DNA from: Gordonia sediminis
Lineage (GTDB): Bacteria > Actinomycetota > Actinomycetes > Mycobacteriales > Mycobacteriaceae
Assembly (NCBI GenBank): GCA_004193205.1
Contig: RZUM01000009.1
Coordinates: 186,001-250,000 of the forward strand
Reading direction: 5' to 3'
Length of the DNA: 64,000 nucleotides
This document shows positions 36,695 to 45,586 of the stretch, one piece after another; the stretch's first letter is position 1, and each line of letters starts with the position of its first letter. Below the pieces are notes generated by a model that searched no databases, was not told the DNA's origin, and saw only the letters and a list, made by a program, of their open reading frames with translations. The translations under genes were made by a program, and so were the position numbers.

Positions 36695-38191
36695 ATGACC
36701 GCTCTCGCCACCGAACTCCTCTCGAGGGTTCGCGACTTCATCTCCGCCGACCGCCCCATGTTGATCGGGGGTGAATGGACGTCCGCGGCGTCGGGCGCGA
36801 CGTTCGAGACCATCGACCCCGCGACCGCACGACCGATCACGTCGGTCGCCCGCGGCGATGCCGCCGACGTCGACCGGGCGGTCCGTGCGGCACGGCAGGC
36901 ATTCGACGACGGGCCGTGGAGCCGGATGAAGCCGAACGAGCGCGAGCGTCTGCTCTGGAAAGTCGGCGACCTGCTCAGTGAACGGGCGGCCGAGTTCGGG
37001 CAGCTCGAGGCCCTCGACAACGGGAAGGCGGCCACCATCGCCACCGCCGTCGACATGAACTGGTCGGCCGACATCTTCCGCTACAACGCCGGCCTGGCCA
37101 CCAAGATCACCGGCAGCACCGTCAACGTGTCGATGCCGTTCGTCCCCGGCGGCGAGTTTCACGCCTACACGCTGCGCGAACCGGTCGGTGTGTGTGGCCT
37201 CATCGTCCCCTGGAACTTCCCGCTACTCATGGCCGCGTTCAAACTCGCCCCGGCCCTGGCAGCGGGCAACACGGTCATCCTCAAACCGGCCGAACAGACA
37301 CCCCTGACCGCGCTGTTCCTCGGCGAGATCTTCCAGGAGGCCGGCTTCCCGCCGGGCGTCGTCAACATCGTGACCGGTTTCGGTGACGCGGGCGCGGCGC
37401 TGGCGGCCCACGACGACGTGGACAAGATCGCCTTCACCGGATCGACCGAGGTCGGCAAGAAGATCGTCGACGCCGCCAAGGGCAACCTGAAGAAGGTGTC
37501 GTTGGAACTGGGTGGCAAGAGCCCCAACATCGTCTTCGCCGACGCCGACTTCGACAAGGCCGTCGCGGGATCGGTGGCCGCATGGATGTTCAACCACGGG
37601 CAGTGCTGCGTCGCCGGCACCCGTCTGTTCGTGGAACGACCCATCTTCGACGACTTCACCGCCGCGGTCGCCGAGGCCGCCGCGCAGGCCAAGATCGGCC
37701 CGGGACTCGATCCCGCAACCGAACTGGGGCCGCTGGTGAGTCAGGAACAGTTCGACCGTGTCTCCGGCTATCTCGCCGCCGGACTGGCCGACGGAGCCCG
37801 CGCCCTCACCGGCGGAAAGCGTTGGGGCGATGAAGGTTTCTTCATCGAACCGACCGTATTCGTCGACGTCGAACCCGACTTCTCCATCGTCCGGGAGGAG
37901 ATCTTCGGGCCGGTCGTCGCCGCCCTGCCCTTCGACGCCGACAGCGGCGTGGCGGCGGCCGCGAATGATTCGATCTACGGGCTTGCCGCCGGAATCTGGA
38001 CCACCGACCTGTCCAAGGCCCACAAGACCGCCCGGCAGATCAAGGCCGGTTCGGTCTGGGTGAACCAATACAACGGATTCGACACCGCAATGCCGTTCGG
38101 CGGGTACAAACAATCTGGATGGGGTCGCGAACTCGGTTCGTCGGCGATCGATCTGTATACGCAGACCAAGGCCGTCAACGTCGCCCTCTGA
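36695..38191 (+). CDS. NAD-dependent aldehyde dehydrogenase
   Basis: The 498-residue protein oxidises aldehydes to acids. Motifs are VPWNFPLLMAA, ILKPAEQTPLTAL, FTGSTEVGKKI, the Glu in SLELGGKSPN, and the nucleophile Cys in FNHGQCCVAGTR. A GGAGG ribosome site precedes the ATG at 36695. It is followed 31 bases later by a mycofactocin-type alcohol dehydrogenase. Together they would turn a primary alcohol into an acid. Confidence 0.95.
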   Translation: MTALATELLSRVRDFISADRPMLIGGEWTSAASGATFETIDPATARPITSVARGDAADVDRAVRAARQAFDDGPWSRMKPNERERLLWKVGDLLSERAAEFGQLEALDNGKAATIATAVDMNWSADIFRYNAGLATKITGSTVNVSMPFVPGGEFHAYTLREPVGVCGLIVPWNFPLLMAAFKLAPALAAGNTVILKPAEQTPLTALFLGEIFQEAGFPPGVVNIVTGFGDAGAALAAHDDVDKIAFTGSTEVGKKIVDAAKGNLKKVSLELGGKSPNIVFADADFDKAVAGSVAAWMFNHGQCCVAGTRLFVERPIFDDFTAAVAEAAAQAKIGPGLDPATELGPLVSQEQFDRVSGYLAAGLADGARALTGGKRWGDEGFFIEPTVFVDVEPDFSIVREEIFGPVVAALPFDADSGVAAAANDSIYGLAAGIWTTDLSKAHKTARQIKAGSVWVNQYNGFDTAMPFGGYKQSGWGRELGSSAIDLYTQTKAVNVAL

Positions 38192-38222
38192 CCGGCGATT
38201 CATCTGCAAAGGAGCACATGAG

Positions 38223-39341
38223 ATGTCACTGACAACCAAGGCCGCAATCCTCACCGGAATGGGTAAGCCGTTCGAGATCACCGAACTGACTCTCGACCCG
38301 CCCAGAGACGGGGAGGTGCTGATCAAGTACACCGCCGCCGGATTGTGCCACTCCGACCTGCATCTCACCGACGGTGACCTGCCGGCCCGCTACCCCATCG
38401 TCGGCGGCCACGAGGGCGCCGGGATCATCGAGGAGATCGGACCCGGCGTCACCAAGGTCAAGCCCGGCGACCACGTGGTGTGCAGCTTCATCCCGAACTG
38501 CGGAACCTGCCGCTACTGCGCGACAGGACGCCAGTCGTTGTGCGACATGGGCGCCACCATCCTGGAGGGCTCGATGCCCGACGGCAGCTTCCGCTTCCAC
38601 GACGGTGCCACCGATTACGGGGCGATGTGCATGCTGGGCACGTTCTCCGAGCGAGCCACGATCAGCCAACACTCGGTGGTCAAGGTCGACGACTGGCTGC
38701 CGCTGGACAAGGCGGTCCTCGTCGGCTGCGGCGTACCGACCGGCTGGGGTTCGGCGGTCTACACCGGCAATGTCCGCGCCGGCGACATCGTGGTGATCTA
38801 CGGCATCGGCGGAATCGGCATCAACTCCGTACAGGGCGCCGTCCACGCCGGCGCCAAGTACGTGATCGTCGTGGATCCGGTTGCCTTCAAACGTGACACC
38901 GCGATCAAGTTCGGGGCCACCCATGCGTTCGCCGACGCCGCCGAGGCACAGGAGAAGATCACCGAACTCAGCTGGGGGCAGGGTGCCGACACGGCCATCG
39001 TCACCGTCGGGACCGTCGACGAGGCAGTCGTGTCCTCGGCGATCGGTGCGGTCGGCAAGGGCGGCAGCGTGGTACTCACCGGCCTCTCCAGCCCGGAGAA
39101 GTTCACCGTGCACTGGCCGGGCATCGACCTCACCCTCAACGAGAAGTCCATCAAGGGCAGCCTGTTCGGGTCGGCGAACCCGCAGTACGACATCGTGCGT
39201 CTGCTTCGGCTCTACGATGCCGGCCAGCTCAAGCTCGACGAACTGGTCACCCGGACCTACACCCTCGACCAGGTCAACGAGGGCTACCAGGATCTACGCG
39301 ATGGCAAGAACATTCGTGGTGTGATCATCCACGACAGCTGA
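38223..39341 (+). CDS. NDMA-type (mycofactocin-dependent) zinc alcohol dehydrogenase
   Basis: This 372-residue medium-chain dehydrogenase has the catalytic zinc ligands in GLCHSDLH and GGHEGAG, structural-zinc cysteines in CGTCRYCATGRQSLC, a further Cys in VGCGVPTGWG and the NAD fold GIGGIGINSVQGA. It matches the Rxyl_3153 family of nicotinoprotein alcohol dehydrogenases, which keep NAD bound and pass electrons to mycofactocin (or to NDMA in vitro). The mft genes are in this window, about 29 kb away. The substrate is unknown. Confidence 0.88.
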   Translation: MSLTTKAAILTGMGKPFEITELTLDPPRDGEVLIKYTAAGLCHSDLHLTDGDLPARYPIVGGHEGAGIIEEIGPGVTKVKPGDHVVCSFIPNCGTCRYCATGRQSLCDMGATILEGSMPDGSFRFHDGATDYGAMCMLGTFSERATISQHSVVKVDDWLPLDKAVLVGCGVPTGWGSAVYTGNVRAGDIVVIYGIGGIGINSVQGAVHAGAKYVIVVDPVAFKRDTAIKFGATHAFADAAEAQEKITELSWGQGADTAIVTVGTVDEAVVSSAIGAVGKGGSVVLTGLSSPEKFTVHWPGIDLTLNEKSIKGSLFGSANPQYDIVRLLRLYDAGQLKLDELVTRTYTLDQVNEGYQDLRDGKNIRGVIIHDS

Positions 39342-39368
39342 CCATTCCCGACAATCGGTGCATAGACC

Positions 39369-39407
39369 CCGGTCCGGGCGCGATGACCCCCTCCGCGCCC
39401 GGACCGG
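39369..39407 (+). terminator. Hairpin after the alcohol dehydrogenase
   Basis: CCGGTCCGGGCGCG at 39369-39382 pairs perfectly with CGCGCCCGGACCGG at 39394-39407 around an 11-base loop. It lies 28 bases past the stop codon. No T-run follows, as is common in actinobacteria. Confidence 0.7.
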
Positions 39408-39471
39408 TCCATGTCCGGGGCTGCTCCGGGGAGTAAGAAGGGAGGATGGTCCAAACCAGGGAGGGACTCCG

Positions 39472-39903
39472 ATGATCCGGTCGTTTCGGACGGCGACGGC
39501 GGTGGTGGCCGTGCTCGGCGCAGGTCTGCTGGGCGTGACCGCGTGCACGGAAGACTCCTCGACGACGACGGTGACACCGACGACGAGCCAAACCCTCATC
39601 GACAACTCGATCGAGCCCGGAACGCTCGACCAGATCGCCGCTGCGGTCACCGGGCAGAACCTCGCCCTCACCGGCCGCCGCGACGCGACCGACGAGCTCT
39701 GCGGCTCTGCGGGTTGCTCGGCTGCGGTGGCGTTCGACCAGCTCACCCTGCTGAAGTTCCCGTCGACCGGGCGCGCCCAGATCTACGCCGGCAAACAGGA
39801 ACAGTCCTACCAGGTGCTCGATCTGGTGATCGTGTTCCCGGACACCATGTCGGCCGAGGAACGCACGAAATACTCCGAGGCCATCCGGATCGCCGTCCGC
39901 TGA
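39472..39903 (+). CDS. Small lipoprotein
   Basis: The 143-residue protein has a signal peptide with a lipobox (LLGVTAC, Cys at about residue 25), a Thr-rich linker (EDSSTTTVTPTTSQT) and a small domain with a cysteine pair (ELCGSAGCSAAVAFD). It should be anchored outside the cell. ATG 39472 is preceded by GGGAGGGAC. No family is recognised. Confidence 0.72.
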   Translation: MIRSFRTATAVVAVLGAGLLGVTACTEDSSTTTVTPTTSQTLIDNSIEPGTLDQIAAAVTGQNLALTGRRDATDELCGSAGCSAAVAFDQLTLLKFPSTGRAQIYAGKQEQSYQVLDLVIVFPDTMSAEERTKYSEAIRIAVR

Positions 39904-39916
39904 GACCCACCGGCCG

Positions 39917-41716
39917 TCAGAGACCCGAGTCCCAGGCTCCCAGTCGCTTGAGCAGCGGCCGCTTCTTGTCGATGTGCCCCTTCATCCGGGCGAGGATGTC
40001 GGTGAGCGCCTCGATCGCCTCAACGATGTGCGGCCCCTTGTTGAGCATCACGCACTCGGCACGTTCACCGGCGGCGGCATCGGTCACCTCCGCCCGGGTC
40101 GGCAGACCTCGGTCGGCGAGGGAGTCGAGGACCTCCGTGGCCCAGATGACCGGCACGTGCGCGGCCTCGCACAGCCACAGAATCTCCTCCTGCACCTCGG
40201 CGAGCCGTTCGAAACCCGCCTCCACCGCGAGGTCTCCGCGGGCGATCATCACGCCGATACGTCGGGTGCGCATGAGTTGCAGCAGGGTCTCGGGAAGCGC
40301 GGAGAAACCGGCCACCGTCTCGATCTTGATCACCACGCCGAGGTCGGAGGCACCGCGCTCGTCGAGCCGTCGTTGCAGGTCGGCGACATCCTCGGGGCCT
40401 CGGACGAACGACAGGTTCACCATGTCGGCGAGACCGACCACCGAGTCGAGCGCGTCGATGTCCTCGTCGGTGAGGGCGGGCATCGGCAGCGCCGTGTCGG
40501 GCAGGTTGATGCCTTTCTCCGCTTTCAGCTTGGTGCCGTTGAGCGCGGCGCGGGTGACGCCGACAACGACGGTGTCGGGTTCGACCCGGGTCACCACCGT
40601 CTCGATCTTGCCGTCGTCGAAGTAGACGCGGTGTCCGACCTCGATCGCGCCGAACACCTCCGGCAGGCTGCAGCCGATGCGGTGTCGGCCGTCGTCGGTG
40701 GGGATCGCCGGGGCCATGTCGGAGGTCAGGGTGATCGTGTCGCCGCGGAATACCCGCAGCGACTGGGCAACCGCGGGTAGCTCCCCGATCGCGGTCTGTT
40801 CCTCGTCACACCACACCGTCGTGCCGGGCGTCAGGTATACGGTGCGGTCGCCGGCGACGAGGACCCCCGTCGACGCCACCTGCAGGACGCGCAGTTCGCG
40901 GAACCGGCCTCGGGTGTCGTCGAGGGTGACGATGTCCCCGACATTGCGCGCGGCGATCCACTCGGGGTCGGTCACCGGCGCCTGCCCGGTGACGTCGGTG
41001 CGGGCCGGTGCCTGCCCGAGCCAGAATCTCGCGGGCACGCGGACCGTGCCGACCTGATCGCGGGTCGGTCGGAACTTGACGACCTGCGGTCCCGGTGCGA
41101 TCGGACCGGTGCGCAACTTCGGACCCGCCAGGTCCATCGCGATCTGTACCTTGGCATTGGCCGCCCGCACGTTGGCGGCCATGGCGCGCCACTCGTCCGG
41201 ACCGTCGTGGGCGCAGTTGATCCGCGCGAGGTCCATGCCCACGGCGGCGCAGCGCTCCACGAACTCCGTGTCCGTGGCCGCGGTACTGGGCATCGTCACC
41301 ATGATCCGGGTGGACCGATCGCCGGGCTCACCGCCGAGCAGCGCCGCAGCGTTCATCGCCAGGGCTTCTTTGCCTCCGCCCCAATCGATTTCGCCTTCCT
41401 CGACATCCGGTTCGGCCTCACCGAGCGCATCGTTGATGATTCGGATGACGGAGTCCAGGTTGGCCAGCACCCCGGACTCCATCCGCCCCAACGACGACAA
41501 CCCCTCCGGGGACAGGCGCGGTTGCAGGTCGCGCAGGTCGCGGGAGCGGACGGCCCGATAGTGGACCACGTTCGCGGCGCTCTCACGGTGTGCCGGGTCG
41601 ACCGCGGCGATGAGTTCCTTGGCCGAGGCCTCGGCGGCGATCGCTTCGGCCCGCAGCTCGGTCAGTTCGTCTCGGAGATCGACCAGACGCGATCGTCGAT
41701 CGGCATCGATTCCCAT
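39917..41716 (-). CDS. Pyruvate-kinase-like protein with helical N-terminal extension and no regulatory C-domain
   Basis: At 599 residues it is longer than a normal pyruvate kinase (about 470), yet ends right after the catalytic barrel. Residues 1-130 are a charged helical region (LVDLRDELTELRAEAIAAEA) absent from ordinary enzymes. The barrel keeps key features: ARINCAHD, DLAGPKLRTG, VIKIET, MIARGDLAVE, WATEVLDS and PTRAEVTDAA. NFSHG and GDLGVE are altered. The usual allosteric C-terminal domain is missing. It could be a pyruvate kinase with different control or a kinase of another enolpyruvate-like substrate. Confidence 0.75.
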   Translation of the reverse strand: MGIDADRRSRLVDLRDELTELRAEAIAAEASAKELIAAVDPAHRESAANVVHYRAVRSRDLRDLQPRLSPEGLSSLGRMESGVLANLDSVIRIINDALGEAEPDVEEGEIDWGGGKEALAMNAAALLGGEPGDRSTRIMVTMPSTAATDTEFVERCAAVGMDLARINCAHDGPDEWRAMAANVRAANAKVQIAMDLAGPKLRTGPIAPGPQVVKFRPTRDQVGTVRVPARFWLGQAPARTDVTGQAPVTDPEWIAARNVGDIVTLDDTRGRFRELRVLQVASTGVLVAGDRTVYLTPGTTVWCDEEQTAIGELPAVAQSLRVFRGDTITLTSDMAPAIPTDDGRHRIGCSLPEVFGAIEVGHRVYFDDGKIETVVTRVEPDTVVVGVTRAALNGTKLKAEKGINLPDTALPMPALTDEDIDALDSVVGLADMVNLSFVRGPEDVADLQRRLDERGASDLGVVIKIETVAGFSALPETLLQLMRTRRIGVMIARGDLAVEAGFERLAEVQEEILWLCEAAHVPVIWATEVLDSLADRGLPTRAEVTDAAAGERAECVMLNKGPHIVEAIEALTDILARMKGHIDKKRPLLKRLGAWDSGL

Positions 41717-41961
41717 GTCATGCCCCGTCCCAGATGTGCTGTACCGAACCCGGCGAAGCGAGTCTAGCGCCGGCGAGAACAGCTCATCGGGTGCGAATGC
41801 GGCGGGTGGGCGCGCCCGCTTCCACGCCCGGATCCCACCGAATCACGACGTGCGATGAGACCGATCCTGACCTGCGGAGACGTCCCTCTTCGGGGGTGTG
41901 TCACCGCGTGCGGCCGCACGGAATTTCCCGGGAATTCAACAACAATTCAATGCTCTCGTCG

Positions 41962-42738
41962 TCACCCCGCGTAGGTCCTGCGCATCGTTGTCATGGCCGC
42001 GACGATCCCTCCGGCCAGTAACAATCCGCTGACAGCGGTCGCGACACCCATCTCCGCCCACGCGAGGGTCCCGTCCAATATCAGCGGACGCACCGCGGAT
42101 ACGTAGTACTCCAACGGGTTCCAGCCCGCCAGCCGGTCCAGGTAGTCGGGCAGCAGCGCACGCGGGACGATGATCGAGCTCGCCAGCAGGAAGGGCAGGA
42201 ACGCGGGCAGCAACGCCAGCGCGATGTCCGGGCTGCGGGTCAGCGACGCGGCGACCACGAAGCCTGCGTTCCACACGGCCGCCCACACCGCCGAGAGCGC
42301 CAGGATCACCAGCAGACCCGCCGGGCCCGGCAGCGGCATGCCCAGCACCGCGGCGCAGCCGAGGAGTACCGCGCCGATCGGGAGCTGCCGGGTGGCCTCG
42401 AACGCCAGCATCCCGGCCACCACTTCTCCCCGCGAAATCGGCAGCAGCCGAAGACGATCGGCGAACCCGTCGGTGATGTCACCGACGAGGATCGTCGCGG
42501 TGAACCCGCCGCCCATGCAGGCGGCGACGAACACGGTGCCCGGCGCCATCCAGTCCAGCAGGGTGTGCCCCTGATACTCCGGCGCGACTGCCACGCGCTG
42601 GTAGAGCTGCGAGATGATCACCACCAGCCCGATCGGGAACACGGTGGGAATCACGTAGGCGAAGGCCGGCCGGCGCACCGAATGCCGCGCCATGCGCAGC
42701 CAGACCGCGGACGTCCGAGGGATCGTGCCGGTCGTCAT
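41962..42738 (-). CDS. ABC-2 type permease (second membrane subunit of an exporter)
   Basis: This 258-residue membrane protein has six hydrophobic helices and ABC-2 features (ITDGFADRLRLLPISRGEVVAG, then a late PLEYYVSAVRPLILDG). The ATG at 42738 overlaps the stop of the preceding permease as ATGA. It is the last gene of a DrrABC-like exporter. The cargo (a lipid, drug or peptide) cannot be told from sequence. The 245-base gap after it (41717-41961) shows nothing I recognise. Confidence 0.88.
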   Translation of the reverse strand: MTTGTIPRTSAVWLRMARHSVRRPAFAYVIPTVFPIGLVVIISQLYQRVAVAPEYQGHTLLDWMAPGTVFVAACMGGGFTATILVGDITDGFADRLRLLPISRGEVVAGMLAFEATRQLPIGAVLLGCAAVLGMPLPGPAGLLVILALSAVWAAVWNAGFVVAASLTRSPDIALALLPAFLPFLLASSIIVPRALLPDYLDRLAGWNPLEYYVSAVRPLILDGTLAWAEMGVATAVSGLLLAGGIVAAMTTMRRTYAG

Positions 42739-43508
42739 CGTGCCGCCCTCCGCGCGAGAATCCGGACCGTGGCGACGAGACCCGCCGCACCGACGACGAC
42801 GACCGTGCCAACACCTGCGAGAACATCCGCCGGGGTCACCCCGCCGATGGTGGTCGCGAGTCCGGCGTCGGTCAGCCAGCTGATCGGGTTGTAGTCGGTC
42901 ACCGTCGCTCCCCAGGCGGGCATCAGGGCCCGTGGGAACCAGAAGATCGACAGGAAGGTCAACGGTGCGAACAGTGGCTGCAGCGCGATCGGAGCGTGGG
43001 CGCTGCCGGTGATCGCGGCGAATGCGTGGAAGATCCCGTTGTAGGCGATGGCCCAGGCGACGGCGAGCAGCAGCAACACGAGCATCGCATCCGGCCGCCA
43101 GGTCACGTCGTCCCCGAGGAGAACGGCGGTGAGATAGGCGGCCACCGCCGCCGGCAGAATACGCAGGCCCTCGAACAGTAGGCGACCGCTGGTCGCCGCC
43201 GCCGCGGACACACCCAGTACCCGGAGACGGTCCGCCAGACCCGACCGCAGGTCCGCGCCGGCGGAACTCGCGGTCAGTCCGGCCGCCATCATGCCCGGCA
43301 GCAGCACCGCACTCGCCGCGACGTAATCCTGATACGTCGACGCCGGGAAGCCTGGGAGGTTCTCCGCCGGGCTCATCAGATCGGCGAACAGCGTGACGGC
43401 GACGATCGGCGGGAACACCGGGACGAGATAGGTGAGCACCCACCGGTGACGGGACCGGGCGACCTCGCGGGTGAACGTGGCCGACACCGCGGTGACAAAG
43501 CCGTTCAT
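42735..43508 (-). CDS. ABC-2 type permease (first membrane subunit)
   Basis: This 257-residue DrrB-like permease has six hydrophobic helices, the cytoplasmic signature SGLADRLRVLGVSAAAATSGRLL (residues about 90-112), and FPRALMPAWGATVTDYNP near the end. The ATG at 43508 overlaps the ATPase stop (43505-43508). It is similar to the second permease, so the exporter is likely a heterodimer in the membrane. Confidence 0.88.
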   Translation of the reverse strand: MNGFVTAVSATFTREVARSRHRWVLTYLVPVFPPIVAVTLFADLMSPAENLPGFPASTYQDYVAASAVLLPGMMAAGLTASSAGADLRSGLADRLRVLGVSAAAATSGRLLFEGLRILPAAVAAYLTAVLLGDDVTWRPDAMLVLLLLAVAWAIAYNGIFHAFAAITGSAHAPIALQPLFAPLTFLSIFWFPRALMPAWGATVTDYNPISWLTDAGLATTIGGVTPADVLAGVGTVVVVGAAGLVATVRILARRAAR

Positions 43509-44464
43509 GTCGACACCTCCGTCCGCGCTGCGGTGACCGCCGGTTGTGTCGCAGTGAGTCTGAGGAACACGTCTTCGAGGGAGTCGCGGCGGATCTCGAG
43601 ATCCGTCAGGGCGATGCCGGCCGCCTCCAGCTCCGTCACGATCCGGCCGGCGGCGACGTCCTCGGGCAGATTCACCGTGAGCACACCGTCGATGAGATGT
43701 GCGTGGCCGTTGAGCCGGTCGAGGGCGGCGACCCCGGGACCGCCGGTGTCGCCGACGCGGGCGGTGAGATTGCGCGACCCGTGTGCGCGCCGTAACGCCT
43801 CCGGGGTGCCGCGGGCGACGACGCGACCGGTGTGCAGCACCGCGATCCGGTCCGCGAGGGCTTGGGCCTCCTCGAGGTACTGCGTGGTCAGCAGCACGGT
43901 CATCCCATGGCAGGAGCGGAGTCGCAGGATCTCGTCCCACAACGCGCGGCGACTCTGCGGATCGAGCCCGGTGGTCGGTTCGTCGAGGAAGAGGATCTTC
44001 GGCACGCGGACCAGCGACGCGGCGATGTCCAGTCGTCGCCGGGTGCCGCCGGAGTAGGTGCCGACCTGCCGGTGAGCGACCTGCTCGAGCCCGAAGCGCT
44101 CGAGCAGGTCGTCGGCCCGCCCGCGTGCTCGCCGACCGGACATCCCCACCAGGCGGCCGACCATCACCAGCACCTCGCGGCCGGTGAGGACGTCGTCGAG
44201 GGCGGCCTCCTGCAACGTGACGCCGATCTGTCGCTGCACCCGTCGACGGTCGGTGACGATATCGGCTCCGAGGACTTCAACGGTGCCGGTCGTCGGTTCA
44301 GTGAGCCCGGTGAGGATGCGCACCGACGTGGTCTTCCCGGAGCCGTTGCGGCCGAGGAGCGAATAGATCTCGCCGGTCGCGACCTCCAGGGAGACGCCGG
44401 CGAGCGCCTGCGGTCCGTGTCGGTAGCGTTTGGTGAGGTCGCGGACCTCGATGGCGGTGGACAT
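43505..44464 (-). CDS. ABC transporter ATP-binding protein (DrrA-like)
   Basis: The 319-residue ATPase has Walker A GRNGSGKTTS, the Q-loop GVTLQEAALDDVLTGRE, the signature YSGGTRRRLDIAASL, Walker B ILFLDEPTTGLD and the switch His in LLTTQYLEEAQ. Its C-terminal 90 residues are the extension found in DrrA-type drug/lipid exporters. It heads the three-gene exporter and is preceded by a DUF1059 gene 12 bases away. Confidence 0.93.
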   Translation of the reverse strand: MSTAIEVRDLTKRYRHGPQALAGVSLEVATGEIYSLLGRNGSGKTTSVRILTGLTEPTTGTVEVLGADIVTDRRRVQRQIGVTLQEAALDDVLTGREVLVMVGRLVGMSGRRARGRADDLLERFGLEQVAHRQVGTYSGGTRRRLDIAASLVRVPKILFLDEPTTGLDPQSRRALWDEILRLRSCHGMTVLLTTQYLEEAQALADRIAVLHTGRVVARGTPEALRRAHGSRNLTARVGDTGGPGVAALDRLNGHAHLIDGVLTVNLPEDVAAGRIVTELEAAGIALTDLEIRRDSLEDVFLRLTATQPAVTAARTEVST

Positions 44465-44476
44465 GACGAACCGCCC

Positions 44477-44656
44477 TCAATCCCGGTGGTCGCCGAGGGG
44501 ATCGCCGTGCGACGGTTGTGCCATCTCCAGCACCTGCGCGCGGGTGATCTCCATCCGGTGCACGGTGCGCGCATGGGTCTGCGCGAGTGCGACGAGTTCG
44601 TCGTCGGTGCTCGACTCCACGACGGTCCCGCACGGGCATTCCAGCAGCTTGGCCAT
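44477..44656 (-). CDS. DUF1059 small protein
   Basis: This 59-residue protein contains LECPCGTVVESSTDDELVALAQTHARTVH, with a Cys-X-Cys and a final His that resemble a small metal-binding fold. The family is DUF1059. It is the first gene of the exporter operon and faces the BTAD regulator. Function is unknown. Confidence 0.8.
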   Translation of the reverse strand: MAKLLECPCGTVVESSTDDELVALAQTHARTVHRMEITRAQVLEMAQPSHGDPLGDHRD

Positions 44657-44729
44657 GGCCTTGATCCTTTGTGTCGATGGGTACTCTTTGATTGAAACGC
44701 AGCGGTCATGGGCGTTGGTTGGGAAAACC

Positions 44730-45500
44730 TTGGCGGACACGGAGCAACGGATCTATGTGGTCGGGACGGTGGGTATCGCCGTCCCGGGCCGCTCCGTAGA
44801 CGAGCGTGCGTTACCCGGCCGCCAGGGACGGATGGTGTTCGCCATGCTGGTGCTGCACCGCAATCAGGCCCTGACCCGCGAGGCGATCGCGAATGAACTG
44901 TGGCCAGCCGGCCGGCCGGCCGCCTGGGAGAACGCGATCAGCGCGCTGATCAGCAAACTCCGCCCACTCCTCGAGCTGATCGAACCGAAGGGTTCGGCGA
45001 CCGTCGACACGGCCTTCGGCGCCCATCGGCTCGTCCTGCCGCCGGGCATGTGGATCGACATCGAGTGCGCGGCGTTGCGCCTCGACGAGGCGGAGGCGGC
45101 GCTCCGCGACGGCGACGAGGCGCGGGCCTGGCCGCTTGCGCACATCACCTGGGCGATCACCCGTCGCCCCTTCCTGCCCGGGGAGGACTCCCCGTGGGTG
45201 GTCGGGGTACGACGGCGGCTCGACGGCCTGCGCATCCGCGCCCTGGCCTGCCTGTCCGACGTGTGGTCTGCGCGGGGCGAGTACACCCTGGCGTCGACCT
45301 GCGTGCAGGAGGCGCTCGCCATTGACCCGGTTGGGGAGGACTCGTATCGGCGGTTGATGGAGATCCACCTGTCCGAAGGGAATCCCGCCGCCGCGCTCGC
45401 CGTCTACGAACGGTGCCGCGTGACCCTCGACGACCGCCTGGGGGCCCTCCCCGGACCGCGAACCAGGGCGGTGTATCAGCGGGTTCTCGACGTCACCTGA
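44730..45500 (+). CDS. BTAD-domain transcriptional activator (SARP-like)
   Basis: The 256-residue protein has an OmpR-like winged-helix domain (RMVFAMLVLHRNQALTREAIANELWP) followed by a helical BTAD domain (YTLASTCVQEALAIDPVGEDSYRRLMEIHLSEGNPAAALAVYERC). No ATG fits, so I propose TTG at 44730. An earlier TTG at 44715 is also possible. It is divergent from DUF1059 and the exporter genes and probably activates them. Confidence 0.78.
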   Translation: MADTEQRIYVVGTVGIAVPGRSVDERALPGRQGRMVFAMLVLHRNQALTREAIANELWPAGRPAAWENAISALISKLRPLLELIEPKGSATVDTAFGAHRLVLPPGMWIDIECAALRLDEAEAALRDGDEARAWPLAHITWAITRRPFLPGEDSPWVVGVRRRLDGLRIRALACLSDVWSARGEYTLASTCVQEALAIDPVGEDSYRRLMEIHLSEGNPAAALAVYERCRVTLDDRLGALPGPRTRAVYQRVLDVT

Positions 45501-45586
45501 TCACGCCGACGTGACGACGGCGCCCCGCGGTGTGATCCGCGTCGCCCGGTTGGCCGCCCGGCCGGGCGGTGGAGTTACCTGGAGCC

